A stretch of DNA of 33,153 nt from an uncultured Clostridium sp. (GCA_904420465.1 CAJFVL010000014.1:1-33153); one strand, 5' to 3'; positions 7,152 through 15,237 are shown, counted from the stretch's first letter. Translations and numbers: made by a program. The notes: generated from the sequence alone by a model not told the origin.

Positions 7152-8540
7152 ATGAAGTCTCTGCCCTTCAGACGTCTCTCCTGCGCCTCCCTTGTTCTGG
7201 TCCTGCTGCTGTCTCTCCTGCCTCTCCCCGCCCGCGCCGCCCAGGCGCCTGACATCTACGCCGATAGCGCCATCGTCATCGACTATGACACGGGTGAAAC
7301 CCTCTATGACAAATCCGCCGACGCCCTGATGGTCCCCGCCTCCATGACCAAGATCATGACCGCCTATATCATCTTTGAGGAGCTGGAGGCCGGACGCTTC
7401 ACCCTGGACACGCTGGTTCCCATCAGCCGGGAGAACGCCCGAATTTCCCGCAACTCCTCCTATCCCATGTCGGTTCCCCTGCCCTCCGGCGGGGAGGTGA
7501 GCGTGGACACCCTGCTGCGGCTGATCCTGGTCCCCTCGGCCAGCGCCAGCTGCATCGTCATGGCTGAATACATCGAAGGCACCGAGGCCGCTTTTGTGGA
7601 GCGGATGACTTCCACCGCCCGGGAGCTGGGGATGACCGCCCAGTTTGAAAACTGCCATGGCGCCTTCCCCCACTATACCACCGCCCGCTCCATCGCCATT
7701 CTGGTTCGGGAGTTTATTCAGCGCTTCCCCCAGGTCCTGGAATATACCGCCCTGACCGAGGTGGAATTCAACGGCCGCACCTATGAGAACACCAACAAGC
7801 TTCTTACGGACTATTATTATGAAGGCTGCGACGGCTTCAAGACAGGCACCATCACCGCAGCGGGCTACTGCCTGGCAGGCACCGCCGTCCGGAATGGGCA
7901 CCGGGTCATCTCTGTGGTCATGAAGTCGGACAGCGACCGCCACCGCCACACCGACTCGTCCGCCATTCTGGACTATGCCTTTGACTGGCTTGCCGACAAC
8001 TCCTATTACTTCGATGACATCGCACACCACTGGGCCCGGCTGGACATCGAGGAGCTCTCCCGCATCGGAGTGGCCCTCCACACGCGGGGCGGGGACTTCC
8101 GGCCCGACGCCCCCATCACCCGGGCCGAATTCACTGCCATGCTGGTCTCTGCCCTGGGCCCCCGCGGGGCTCTGGACGGCTTTGTCCCCGGCCCCGCCCC
8201 CAGCTTCCAGGACCTGGAGGACTGCTGGGCCCGGGCCGAAATTGAGCGGGCCGCCTCTCTTGGGCTGGTAACCGGGTCCTACGGTCAGTTCCGCCCTGAC
8301 GCCCCCATCAGCAGGGAGGAGGCCATGGTCATTCTGGACGCAGCCCTCTCTCTCCCTGACGGTGCGGCGGCCTCCTACCCTGACAGCGCCAGCATCTCCT
8401 CCTGGGCCGTCCAGGCCGTGGAGAACGCCACCGCCGCCGGTCTGTTCTCCGGGGACAGCAGCGGCAACCTGAACCCGGGCGGACAGTTCACCAGGGGCGA
8501 AGCCGCCGCCGTGTTCTGTGCCGTTCTGGAGCGCCTGTAA
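7152..8540 (+). CDS. D-alanyl-D-alanine carboxypeptidase-like (S11/PBP5) protein with three SLH domains
   Basis: Exported penicillin-binding-type serine peptidase of the DacF/PBP5 family that should remove the terminal D-Ala from peptidoglycan stems. Residues 1-30 form a signal peptide ending in ARA. The S11 domain shows the nucleophile motif SMTK and the KTG motif (FKTGTITAAGYC). The place of the usual SxN motif (typically SANDA) reads SASAS, so the conserved Asn is missing and activity may be altered. Instead of the usual C-terminal amphipathic helix, residues about 282-462 form three S-layer homology domains, each with a FRPDAPITRAE-like end, which would tether the protein to pyruvylated secondary wall polymer. 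It has 462 residues. Confidence 0.92.
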   Translation: MKSLPFRRLSCASLVLVLLLSLLPLPARAAQAPDIYADSAIVIDYDTGETLYDKSADALMVPASMTKIMTAYIIFEELEAGRFTLDTLVPISRENARISRNSSYPMSVPLPSGGEVSVDTLLRLILVPSASASCIVMAEYIEGTEAAFVERMTSTARELGMTAQFENCHGAFPHYTTARSIAILVREFIQRFPQVLEYTALTEVEFNGRTYENTNKLLTDYYYEGCDGFKTGTITAAGYCLAGTAVRNGHRVISVVMKSDSDRHRHTDSSAILDYAFDWLADNSYYFDDIAHHWARLDIEELSRIGVALHTRGGDFRPDAPITRAEFTAMLVSALGPRGALDGFVPGPAPSFQDLEDCWARAEIERAASLGLVTGSYGQFRPDAPISREEAMVILDAALSLPDGAAASYPDSASISSWAVQAVENATAAGLFSGDSSGNLNPGGQFTRGEAAAVFCAVLERL

Positions 8541-8596
8541 ACCAGTCAAGGGGGCGCCGCATCAGATACCTCCAAATTAAAGAACCCTTTTTCTCA

Positions 8597-8631
8597 GGGG
8601 GGCGGGCGGAGCATTGCTCCGTCCGCCCCCC
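8597..8631 (+). terminator. GC-rich hairpin after the SLH carboxypeptidase-like gene
   Basis: A 16-bp stem with one G-U pair (GGGGGGCGGGCGGAGC against GCTCCGTCCGCCCCCC) and a 3-nt loop lies 57 bp after the stop. No T-run follows on the plus strand, so termination is probable rather than clear. Confidence 0.5.
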
Positions 8632-8660
8632 TTGCATTGGCCGATGTTTCCTGCTATAAT
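8632..8660 (+). promoter_or_regulatory. strong sigma-A promoter for the ncRNA upstream of traX
   Basis: TTGCAT, 17 nt and TATAAT. Transcription should begin near 8667, about 300 nt before the traX start codon. Confidence 0.75.
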
Positions 8661-8666
8661 CGACGT

Positions 8667-8895
8667 GAAAAACAAAAATGCGGCAGTTTCCAGGTGGGGC
8701 AACACCTGGAAACCTGCGCAGGTGCCGAAACCACCTACACAACGGCCGAAAGGCCGCACCGCATGGAATATGATACGACAGTCCGGCCTTTTTGTAAAGG
8801 GCGGGTTTGTTGGCGTGTTCCATGTTTGTGTCGCATGAAGAGGCCTTTGCTTCTCGCGCTGTGTAGGCTTTGCCCTGCACGGCGTTTTTGTTTTT
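8667..8895 (+). ncRNA. candidate structured ncRNA of about 229 nt (or long leader of traX)
   Basis: A good promoter (8632-8660) is followed by about 190 nt with no believable ORF, then an intrinsic terminator: an 11-bp stem (8857-8867 with 8874-8884) and TTTTTGTTTTT. Structure is visible between them: a TTTCCAGGTG/CACCTGGAAA hairpin; GGTGccgaaaCCACC; a GGCC-gaaa-GGCC tetraloop hairpin; a long-range CATGGAA/TTCCATG pair; and CGACA/TGTCG, which may form a pseudoknot. Terminator and traX are separated by a further 73 nt containing a GGGGGC-gcaa-GCCCCC hairpin. I cannot assign a family. 6S RNA, the raiA motif or a traX attenuator are hypotheses only. Confidence 0.6.
8857..8895 (+). terminator. 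intrinsic terminator of the ncRNA
   Basis: CGCTGTGTAGG pairs with CCTGCACGGCG (two G-U pairs) around a 6-nt loop and is followed directly by TTTTTGTTTTT. Confidence 0.75.
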
Positions 8896-8968
8896 CGCCC
8901 AACCCCCGGGGGCGCAAGCCCCCTGGGCGGTTGCGGTGGAGAACAACCATAGATAAGGAGCGCAAAGC

Positions 8969-9700
8969 ATGGACACAGAGACACAGACACAAGCACAGAC
9001 CCCGCGGCTGAAAACCAATCTGGACACCAGCTTCCTGAAGCTGATTGCCATCCTATGCATGGTAGCGGACCACATTGGCACCGTCTTTTTCCCCGGCTAT
9101 CCGGCCTTCCGGTGGGTGGGACGGCTGGCCTTCCCCATCTTCTGCTACTGCCTGACGGTGGGGCTGATGTACACCCGCGACATCAGGAGGTACCTGGGGC
9201 GGCTGGCCGTCTTTGCCGTCCTCTCCCAGCCCTTTTACGCGCTGGCCTTCCACCCCCGCGGCTTCTGGGAGAATCTGACCAACTGGAACATCTTTGTCAC
9301 CCTGTTTTTCAGCCTGCTGGCCATTTATGGGATCAAGTCCCGGAGGTGGTGGTGGTTTGTGGTCGGCGTGCTGGCCATCAACCTCCTGAACGCGGACTAC
9401 GCTAACACGGGAATCATCCTGACCCTGATCTTCTACCTGTGCCGGAACAGGCCCCGGCTGGGGGCGCTGCTCTATGTGCTGTCCTACCTCTCCGCGCTTT
9501 GGGGCGGCAGCCTGGAGGACCCGCTGGCCCTGGTGGTGGGCGGACACGCCGTTGGTTTCGAAATCTTTGCCATCCTGTCTGCCCCCCTGATCTTCCTGCC
9601 CACCCATGTGGAGCCCAAAATCCCCAAATGGTTCTTTTACGCCTTCTATCCCGGGCACCTGTTTGTCATCTTCCTGGTAAGAATGGCCCTGCATATCTGA
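8969..9700 (+). CDS. traX: TraX family membrane protein
   Basis: Polytopic membrane protein of the TraX family (PF05857-type). The founder N-acetylates F pilin, but chromosomal Firmicute members stand alone and their substrate is unknown. The family's N-terminal signature is clear (LKLIAILCMVADHIG, residues about 22-36), followed by RLAFPIFCYCLTVG, SQPFYALAF and a C-terminal YPGHLFVI segment. Six to eight hydrophobic helices can be picked out in 243 aa, close to the usual family length. ATAAGGAG sits 7 nt before the ATG. The gene lies behind a 300-nt structured leader or separate ncRNA and has no conjugation genes around it. Confidence 0.85.
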   Translation: MDTETQTQAQTPRLKTNLDTSFLKLIAILCMVADHIGTVFFPGYPAFRWVGRLAFPIFCYCLTVGLMYTRDIRRYLGRLAVFAVLSQPFYALAFHPRGFWENLTNWNIFVTLFFSLLAIYGIKSRRWWWFVVGVLAINLLNADYANTGIILTLIFYLCRNRPRLGALLYVLSYLSALWGGSLEDPLALVVGGHAVGFEIFAILSAPLIFLPTHVEPKIPKWFFYAFYPGHLFVIFLVRMALHI

Positions 9701-9709
9701 GACAGGGAG

Positions 9710-9741
9710 AAAAAACAGCCGCCCGGCGCCTGCCGGGCGGC
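9710..9741 (-). terminator. intrinsic terminator between traX and cysS
   Basis: A perfect 10-bp stem (GCCGCCCGGC/GCCGGGCGGC) with a 4-nt loop. On the minus strand it is followed by TGTTTTTT, so it ends cysS transcripts. It may also stop traX from the other side. Confidence 0.8.
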
Positions 9742-9764
9742 TTAGCTTCTATTTTAAATTAAGC

Positions 9765-11213
9765 TCAAATTTTCTTCCACACCGCTCCGCCGGGCACATC
9801 GGTGATCTCAATGCCCCGCTCCTTCAGCTCATCCCGGATGCGGTCGGCCTCGGCGAAGTTCTTGGCCTTCTTGGCCTCGCCCCGGGCCTTGACCAATGCG
9901 TCGATCTCCGGGTCGCCCTCGCCGGTGACGGTGTAGCCCGCCTGGGCCTGGGCAGCCTTCACCTTGGCCTGCTCCTCCCGGACGGCCGCCGCCTTCTCCA
10001 GCAGGGACAGGGAGAGCACCTGGTCAAAGCTGTCCAGGATGGCCAGCTTGGTGGCGCCGTTGGTCTTTGCCTTGAGGGCGTCGTACAGCAGGGTGACCCC
10101 CATGGAGGTGTTCAGGTCGTTGCCCACCTGCTGGAGGAACTTTTCCTTGTACTCGCCCAGCACGGCCTCGTCCACGGCCCCGTCCCCGGGGTCCAGGGCG
10201 GCAATGCGGGCCACCAGCTTCTGGTAGGCCTGGGCGGCGTTGTCCAGGTTCTCCCAAGAGAACACCAGGCCCTTGCGGTAGTGGCTCTGCAGGCAGAAGA
10301 AGCGGTAGGCCAGGGGGTCGTAGCCCTTCTCCTCCAGGAGGGAGACGGTGAGGAATTCCCCCTTGGACTTGGACATCTTTCCGCTGGTGGTGTTCAGGTG
10401 GTGGACATGAAACCACTGCCTGCACCAGGGGTGTCCGATGAAGCTCTCACTCTGGGCAATCTCATTGGTGTGGTGGGGGAAGGCGTTGTCGATACCCCCG
10501 CAGTGCAGGTCCAGGTACTCCCCGTTATACTTCAGGGAGATGCCGGAGCACTCGATATGCCAGCCGGGGTAGCCCACTCCCCAGGGGGAGTCCCATTTCA
10601 GGGCCTGGTCCTCAAACTTGGACTTGGTGAACCAGAGGACGAAGTCATTCTTGTTGCGCTTGTTGGTGTCCTCCTCCACCCCCTCGCGCACGCCCACGGC
10701 CAGATCCTCCTCGTCGTGGTCGTTGAAGATATAGTACCGCTCCAGCTTGGAGGAGTCAAAGTACACGTTGCCCCCCGCCTGATAGGCATAGCCCTTGTCC
10801 AGCAGCCCCTCAATAATCCTGATATACTCGTCGATGCAGCCGGTGGCGGGCTGAACGGTGTCTGGCTTTCGGATGTTCAGCTTCTCACAGTCCTGGAAAA
10901 AAGCGTCGGTGTAGAACTGGGCGATCTCCATGACAGTCTTGTGCTCCCGCTTGGCGCCCTTGAGCATCTTGTCCTCGCCGGTGTCCGCGTCGCTGGCCAG
11001 ATGGCCCACGTCGGTGATATTCATCACCCGGTTCACATCATAGCCGGAATAGCGCAGGAATTTTTCCAGCACATCCTCCATGATGTAGGAGCGCAGGTTG
11101 CCGATGTGGGCGAAGTGGTACACCGTGGGGCCGCAGGTGTACATCTCCACATGGCCTGGGGTGTGGGTGGTAAACTCCTCTTTTTTGTGGGTGGCGGAAT
11201 TATATAACAGCAT
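9765..11213 (-). CDS. cysS: cysteine--tRNA ligase
   Basis: Class I aminoacyl-tRNA synthetase that charges tRNA-Cys. It shows the HIGH-type motif HIGN (36-39), KMSKS (279-283), and the zinc ligands that select cysteine (C27, C222, H247, E251). DALR and C-terminal anticodon-binding regions follow, for a normal length of 482 aa. The ATG is preceded by GGAGG at 8-nt spacing. It lies 80 bp downstream of cysE on the same strand. The pair is probably one operon controlled by the Cys T-box upstream of cysE, linking cysteine synthesis and tRNA charging to the level of uncharged tRNA-Cys. A terminator follows the gene. Confidence 0.97.
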   Translation of the reverse strand: MLLYNSATHKKEEFTTHTPGHVEMYTCGPTVYHFAHIGNLRSYIMEDVLEKFLRYSGYDVNRVMNITDVGHLASDADTGEDKMLKGAKREHKTVMEIAQFYTDAFFQDCEKLNIRKPDTVQPATGCIDEYIRIIEGLLDKGYAYQAGGNVYFDSSKLERYYIFNDHDEEDLAVGVREGVEEDTNKRNKNDFVLWFTKSKFEDQALKWDSPWGVGYPGWHIECSGISLKYNGEYLDLHCGGIDNAFPHHTNEIAQSESFIGHPWCRQWFHVHHLNTTSGKMSKSKGEFLTVSLLEEKGYDPLAYRFFCLQSHYRKGLVFSWENLDNAAQAYQKLVARIAALDPGDGAVDEAVLGEYKEKFLQQVGNDLNTSMGVTLLYDALKAKTNGATKLAILDSFDQVLSLSLLEKAAAVREEQAKVKAAQAQAGYTVTGEGDPEIDALVKARGEAKKAKNFAEADRIRDELKERGIEITDVPGGAVWKKI

Positions 11214-11293
11214 AACAGAAAACCTCCATTGTTCTTTCTTTCGTAAGGGCGGATATTATCCGCCCGCGCTGCGGTTGTCCGCAGGGGAAAATC

Positions 11294-11947
11294 TTACGAT
11301 TTCTGCTCCGCAAACTTCTCATCCAGGAGCTTCTCCAAAAACTCCACCCGCTGGGAAAGGGCCTCCAGCCGCTCCACAGTCGGGTTTTTTACGCTGGTCT
11401 GGTCCACATCGTCCGCGTAATGGGTGGTGCGGCCGGCAATACGCACAATCTGAGCCGGGATGCCCACGGCGGTGGCATCCGGGGGCACCTCGCTGAGGAC
11501 CACGGCATTGGAGGCGATGCGGGCGTTGTCCCCCACCTTGAAGGGACCCAGCACCTTGGCCCCGCAGCTGATCAGCACATTGTTGCCGATGGTGGGGTGG
11601 CGCTTCCCCTGGTCCTTTCCGGTACCGCCCAGGGTGACCCCGTGATAGATCAGGCAGTCATCCCCCACCTCGGCGGTCTCGCCGATGACGATGCCCATGC
11701 CGTGGTCAATGACCAGCCGCCGGCCGATTTTGGCTCCGGGGTGAATTTCAATTCCCGTCCAGAAGCGGCTCCACTGGGACACCACCCGGGCCAGAAATTT
11801 ACAGCGATGGCAGTATAACCAGTGAGCCAGACGGTGATACAGCGTGGCATGGACCCCCTGGTAGAGCAGAAAGATCTCCAGCTTGGACCGGGCCGCCGGG
11901 TCCCGGCGCTGGTAGGCCTCCAGCGTCTCATTCAAGTGTTTGAACAT
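11294..11947 (-). CDS. cysE: serine O-acetyltransferase
   Basis: Transfers acetyl from acetyl-CoA to serine to make O-acetylserine, the first step of cysteine biosynthesis. The 217-aa protein has the short N-terminal helical domain of the EpsC/CysE Firmicute type. A left-handed beta-helix of hexapeptide repeats follows, from GIEIHPGAKIG to about residue 170. DHGMGIVIGETAEVG and YHGVTLGGTG carry the catalytic Asp/His pair. The C-terminal 35 residues (VERLEALSQRVEFLEKLL) look like a short coiled coil, longer than the usual flexible tail. The ATG follows AGGAGG at short spacing. It is the first gene of the T-box-controlled cysE-cysS operon. No cysK is seen in the window. Confidence 0.96.
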   Translation of the reverse strand: MFKHLNETLEAYQRRDPAARSKLEIFLLYQGVHATLYHRLAHWLYCHRCKFLARVVSQWSRFWTGIEIHPGAKIGRRLVIDHGMGIVIGETAEVGDDCLIYHGVTLGGTGKDQGKRHPTIGNNVLISCGAKVLGPFKVGDNARIASNAVVLSEVPPDATAVGIPAQIVRIAGRTTHYADDVDQTSVKNPTVERLEALSQRVEFLEKLLDEKFAEQKS

Positions 11948-12004
11948 GGCTCCTCCTGTTCCCTCTCCAAATCAGCGGCATGGTTTTCGGGGGGCGGAGG
12001 ACAG

Positions 12005-12236
12005 CAAAAACGCCCCCCACGCCCACCCTGGGCATAAGAGGCGATGTGACTCGCGGTTCCACTCTCATTTCTCACTTGTCCGGCCGATATCGGGGCCGAC
12101 CCGGGCGGCATTGCCCGCCGCGCTCCCGGACGCACTTCACGCCCCGCCGCCGCAGGTCCCCTTTCAGCCGGTGAAGGACCCTCTCTGTTCTTTGACGCTG
12201 GCGCTACTTTTCCGTTCCTCGCGCTTACAGGACATT
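12005..12236 (-). promoter_or_regulatory. Cys-specific T-box riboswitch of cysE-cysS
   Basis: The minus strand carries the T-box core AGTGGAACCGCGAGT (plus 12049-12063), which pairs with the acceptor end of uncharged tRNA. Upstream, the specifier region GTGAAGTGCG offers a TGC cysteine codon (plus 12132-12134), matching the downstream genes. Directly after the T-box come a long terminator hairpin (ATGCCCA/TGGGCGT inside a GC-rich outer stem) and TTTTT (plus 12006-12010). With uncharged tRNA-Cys the alternative antiterminator forms and cysE-cysS are read. Confidence 0.92.
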
Positions 12237-12265
12237 ATATTAGCATGCTCCGGTTTTGGTGTCAA
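12237..12265 (-). promoter_or_regulatory. promoter of the T-box cysE-cysS operon
   Basis: On the minus strand TTGACA, 17 nt and TAATAT (with an overlapping TATAAT three bases downstream). Transcription would start just before the T-box stem I. Confidence 0.75.
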
Positions 12266-12277
12266 GCGGTGGCCGGG

Positions 12278-12310
12278 AAAAATCGCCGGCTCCGGGAGAA
12301 CCCGGAGCCG
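12278..12310 (-). terminator. intrinsic terminator after the DUF4358 gene
   Basis: A 10-bp stem CGGCTCCGGG/CCCGGAGCCG with a 4-nt loop, followed on the minus strand by GCGATTTTT. It ends the thrE/SGNH/DUF4358 unit. Confidence 0.8.
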
Positions 12311-12317
12311 TGCCTTT

Positions 12318-12785
12318 TTACTCCACCGCCCCCTGGGCGGCCTGTGTATCGCTGGCCACTGCCATCAGCACGGTGTTTCCCCGCTGGTCCAGCAGAGCGC
12401 TCTCCAGCTTGGGAATTTCCTCGGGGCGGTAGTTCTCATTCTCCGTAATCTGCCCCTGGATGTAGTCCTCCAAAGCAGTCACCGCCGACGCGGCCTGTTC
12501 CTCGGTGCTGAACACAAAGACGGCCCCAATCTCGCAGGTCAGCCCCATATCGCACAGGACGGCGCAGTCAGTCATATCCTCCCGGTTCAGGCCGGCGGAG
12601 GAGAGGCCGCAGAGCTGAAAGGCCGTGTCCCCGTCCACCTCCTCCAGAGCCACCGAGAAGGCTCCGGCATCCACCATGGCCTGGACGTCAGAGGTCTCAT
12701 ACACATCCTGCTGCTGACTTCCACAGGCAGCCAGGGCAAACAGACACATCAGGACGGCCAGCGCAGCTGTCATTCTTTTTCCCAT
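12318..12785 (-). CDS. DUF4358 lipoprotein
   Basis: Secreted lipoprotein of unknown function. A hydrophobic signal ends in the lipobox LAAC, followed by a Ser/Gln linker and a small domain whose pattern fits DUF4358 (a GLTCEIGAVFVFSTEEQA-type core and acidic C-terminal helices). The ORF track starts at ATG 12794, but the AAGGAG there is only 1 nt away. ATG 12785 (MGKRMTAALAV) has 10-nt spacing and gives a compact signal peptide. The gene begins a few bases after the SGNH hydrolase stop, so both are surely co-transcribed. DUF4358 genes commonly accompany SGNH/GDSL hydrolases in clostridia, suggesting a shared envelope role (inference). Confidence 0.8.
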   Translation of the reverse strand: MGKRMTAALAVLMCLFALAACGSQQQDVYETSDVQAMVDAGAFSVALEEVDGDTAFQLCGLSSAGLNREDMTDCAVLCDMGLTCEIGAVFVFSTEEQAASAVTALEDYIQGQITENENYRPEEIPKLESALLDQRGNTVLMAVASDTQAAQGAVE

Positions 12786-12802
12786 GACACTCATTCTCCT
12801 TT

Positions 12803-13747
12803 TTACTGGCCGGCCTGATCCGCTTCAGGCTGGGGCTGTTCCCGCCCCGCCTCCAGCGCGGCCGGGTCCACGGTGTGGGTCTGCAGGTAAGTCAGCCACT
12901 GCTGACAATACGCCTTGCTCAGATGCACCCCGTCATTGCTGGCGTCATAGGGCAGGGCGCCGTTCTCGTCGGCAAAGGCGGAATACAGGTCCAGAAACAC
13001 CACCTGCTTCTCCTGGGCGGCCTGGCGCATCAGATCGTTGTAAACCCGCAGGTGCTCGTTGGTCAGGTAGCTCCTGCCGGTGGTCTCAGCGATGCGCTGC
13101 TCGTTCAGGGGAATCAGGCCCTGTATGTAAATGATCGCATCGGGCTGCACCGCCCGGATGGCGTCGATCGCCTCCAGATAGCTCTCGTAAAAGCCTTGGT
13201 CATTGTAGTAGCCCAGCTCATTGACGCCCAGGGAGAGGTATACCTTGCCGTACTGCTTCAGACCCAGGGCCTCCAGCAGCGTGTACTGTGTCCCGTCGAT
13301 GGTCAGTGCCTTTTTCTCTGCCAGCTTGAAGATAGACAGCCCGTTGGAGGTCAAATTCTCACCGCAGCCGATGCCGCTGTAGATCAAAAAACCATCGGTG
13401 CGGGAATCGCCCACAAAGGCGGCGTCCTCAAAATAGCTGTTGTCCACCGCCTCTGTCTCCGGGGCGGGCTGGGTAAAGTCATAGACCTCCTGCACTTCAG
13501 CCCCATCACCGGATTCCACGGGCATATCAGCTCCGCCGGAGGCCTCCGCCGGGTCGGCGGGATCTGTTTCAACCGGCTTTGATTCGTGCAGCGCCACCAT
13601 TGGCGCGCTCTGCACCGGGACTGGCCGCAGAATACTCCACAGCATCCATCCCCCCGCCAAAAGCACCAGGGCGGCCGGCGCCGCGATCAGCCATAGATTC
13701 CAGCGGCCGCGCCGGGCGCGGTGTCCGCGATAACTCTGTTTCAACAT
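12803..13747 (-). CDS. membrane-anchored SGNH/GDSL hydrolase
   Basis: Probable extracellular esterase or O-acyl-modifying enzyme. Residues 1-17 are basic, 18-40 form a membrane anchor, and 41-105 are a Pro/Glu-rich linker. The SGNH fold follows: block I FVGDSRTDG (nucleophile Ser in GDS 113-115), a GVNELG block standing for GxND, and DGVHLSKAY near the C-terminus with the Asp/His pair. The last 20 residues are Glu/Gln/Pro-rich. The substrate is unknown; wall polysaccharide is plausible from topology. GGAGGG precedes the ATG. It lies 36 bp after the exporter gene and directly before the DUF4358 gene. Confidence 0.85.
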   Translation of the reverse strand: MLKQSYRGHRARRGRWNLWLIAAPAALVLLAGGWMLWSILRPVPVQSAPMVALHESKPVETDPADPAEASGGADMPVESGDGAEVQEVYDFTQPAPETEAVDNSYFEDAAFVGDSRTDGFLIYSGIGCGENLTSNGLSIFKLAEKKALTIDGTQYTLLEALGLKQYGKVYLSLGVNELGYYNDQGFYESYLEAIDAIRAVQPDAIIYIQGLIPLNEQRIAETTGRSYLTNEHLRVYNDLMRQAAQEKQVVFLDLYSAFADENGALPYDASNDGVHLSKAYCQQWLTYLQTHTVDPAALEAGREQPQPEADQAGQ

Positions 13748-13783
13748 GGGTTCCCTCCAAAAATAATACTGTGCGGCGGAATA

Positions 13784-15019
13784 TTATGACGTCATTGAAT
13801 GTCCGCTCCGAAGAATCCGGGGCGCCGCGGCCCGCAGCAGAGAGGACATCAGCATAGCCCCCACCGCCAGGGCGGCGGCAAAGCCCAGGGTATGCAGCAG
13901 GGCAGATAAAAACAGCTGAGTCTGTCCGGCCACGCAATACTGCATGGCGTGATAAATTCCCGCCCCAGGCACCAGAGGGAGCAGGGCCACCTGCAGATAG
14001 CCGGTGACAGGGCAGCGGCGCAGCCGGGCCATCAGCTCAGAGTAAGCGGATATGACCACTGCCGCCGCAAACGCGGCAAAGATGTCGCCGGCACCCAGGT
14101 TCATGGCCAGAAGATAGACCAGCCAGCCCAGCGCGGCCCCCAGGCCGCAGATCAGGATACCTCGCCCCTGGATATTGTACACCAGGCCAAACCCCACGCA
14201 GGCCAGGAAGGCCCACAGGCAGGCCGGAACGGACGCGGACAGGGCTGTGCTCCCTTCAACCGGCGCGTCTCCTCCCAGGGCCAGCGGCAGAGCGGTTCCC
14301 AGCGCAATGGCGGAAGCCGTCAGAATGACCTCTGCTGTCCGCTCCAGCCCGGAGAGGATATCCCCGGCCATAATCTCCCGCATGGCGCTGGTCAGCGCCA
14401 TGCCGGGTACCAGCACCATCAGGGTGCCAATGGTCACCGCTTCAGCGCTGGCTCCCAGACCGATTTCCGCCAGAAGCAGCGCCAGCCCCGCCGCCAGGGC
14501 GGCGGATACCGCCGTGTGAAAGAAGCTGTTCCCTCCGGTCAGGGTCTTTCCATAAATCAGACACAGCCCCACAGCCAGCCCGCACAGGGCGGCACACAGC
14601 CCATCTCCCGGTCCTCCGCCGAAAAACAGCGAAAAAAAGGCAGAGGCCGCCATATAGCCCAGCAGCAGGGCCGAGGGCGGATACCGGGGACTTTCCGGGA
14701 TCAGCCGGGCGGTCAGCTCCCGCGCCTCCTCCACCGGGAGGGGCTGCCGGCACAGCCGGCGGCACAGGGCGTTGCAGCGCTCCAGCAATTCAATGTCTGT
14801 TCCGTGGGCCGGGATGCGGCACATCCGGGTCAGGGCCCGGCCTTCCGGCGTGGCAATGCTGACAATCAGGCAATTTGGAATGGCAAACACCTGGGGGTCC
14901 AGACCATAGGCAGTGAGCAGCCGGCGCACCGACTCCTCCACCCGATAGATCTCCGCGCCGCTGGACATCAACTGCCGTCCCAGCTCGGTCCCCAGGTCGA
15001 GAAGTCTGTCGTAATCCAT
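13784..15019 (-). CDS. threonine/serine exporter family protein (fused ThrE type)
   Basis: Integral membrane exporter of the ThrE family. The N-terminal soluble part (GAEIYRVEESVRRLL, then FAIPNCLIVSI and an RxxPxH-like segment) is the conserved DUF1212/ThrE hydrolase-like region. About ten membrane helices follow, ending with the second ThrE_2 half (ISAYSELMARLRRCPVTGYLQVALLPLVPG). The halves are often split into two genes in Firmicutes; here they are fused in 411 aa. The track's start at 15070 is replaced by ATG 15019 (MDYDRLLDLG), which follows AAGGAGG at 9-nt spacing. It is probably the first gene of a unit with the SGNH hydrolase and DUF4358 lipoprotein. The transported substrate is inferred from the family. 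Confidence 0.88.
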   Translation of the reverse strand: MDYDRLLDLGTELGRQLMSSGAEIYRVEESVRRLLTAYGLDPQVFAIPNCLIVSIATPEGRALTRMCRIPAHGTDIELLERCNALCRRLCRQPLPVEEARELTARLIPESPRYPPSALLLGYMAASAFFSLFFGGGPGDGLCAALCGLAVGLCLIYGKTLTGGNSFFHTAVSAALAAGLALLLAEIGLGASAEAVTIGTLMVLVPGMALTSAMREIMAGDILSGLERTAEVILTASAIALGTALPLALGGDAPVEGSTALSASVPACLWAFLACVGFGLVYNIQGRGILICGLGAALGWLVYLLAMNLGAGDIFAAFAAAVVISAYSELMARLRRCPVTGYLQVALLPLVPGAGIYHAMQYCVAGQTQLFLSALLHTLGFAAALAVGAMLMSSLLRAAAPRILRSGHSMTS

Positions 15020-15201
15020 CGAATCTGTTCCTCCTTCTCCAAAGGATATCATGTTTATATGAAATTGCAAGTGACAAAATCGTTACAATTTTCCCCGTCT
15101 GTCCCAGCGGCAAACCCGGACGCAGGAGCCGGCGGGGCGGTATTCAGAAAATGGATGACAGGCGTGATCCCCGCGGATACAAAGGCGGGGAAGCACAGGC
15201 A

Positions 15202-15227
15202 AAGCGGCGCCGGAACCGGCGCCGCTT
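15202..15227 (-). terminator. hairpin terminator after degV
   Basis: A perfect 12-bp stem (AAGCGGCGCCGG/CCGGCGCCGCTT) with a minimal loop. On the minus strand GCTTTGCC follows, a short T-run. It lies 10 bp after the degV stop. Confidence 0.65.
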
Positions 15228-15237
15228 CAGCTTGATT

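Noticed and set aside
8637-9011. 124-aa plus-strand ORF over the ncRNA
   Set aside because: Cys/Arg-rich random-looking composition, overlaps the promoter, terminator and the traX start; the hairpins explain the region better.
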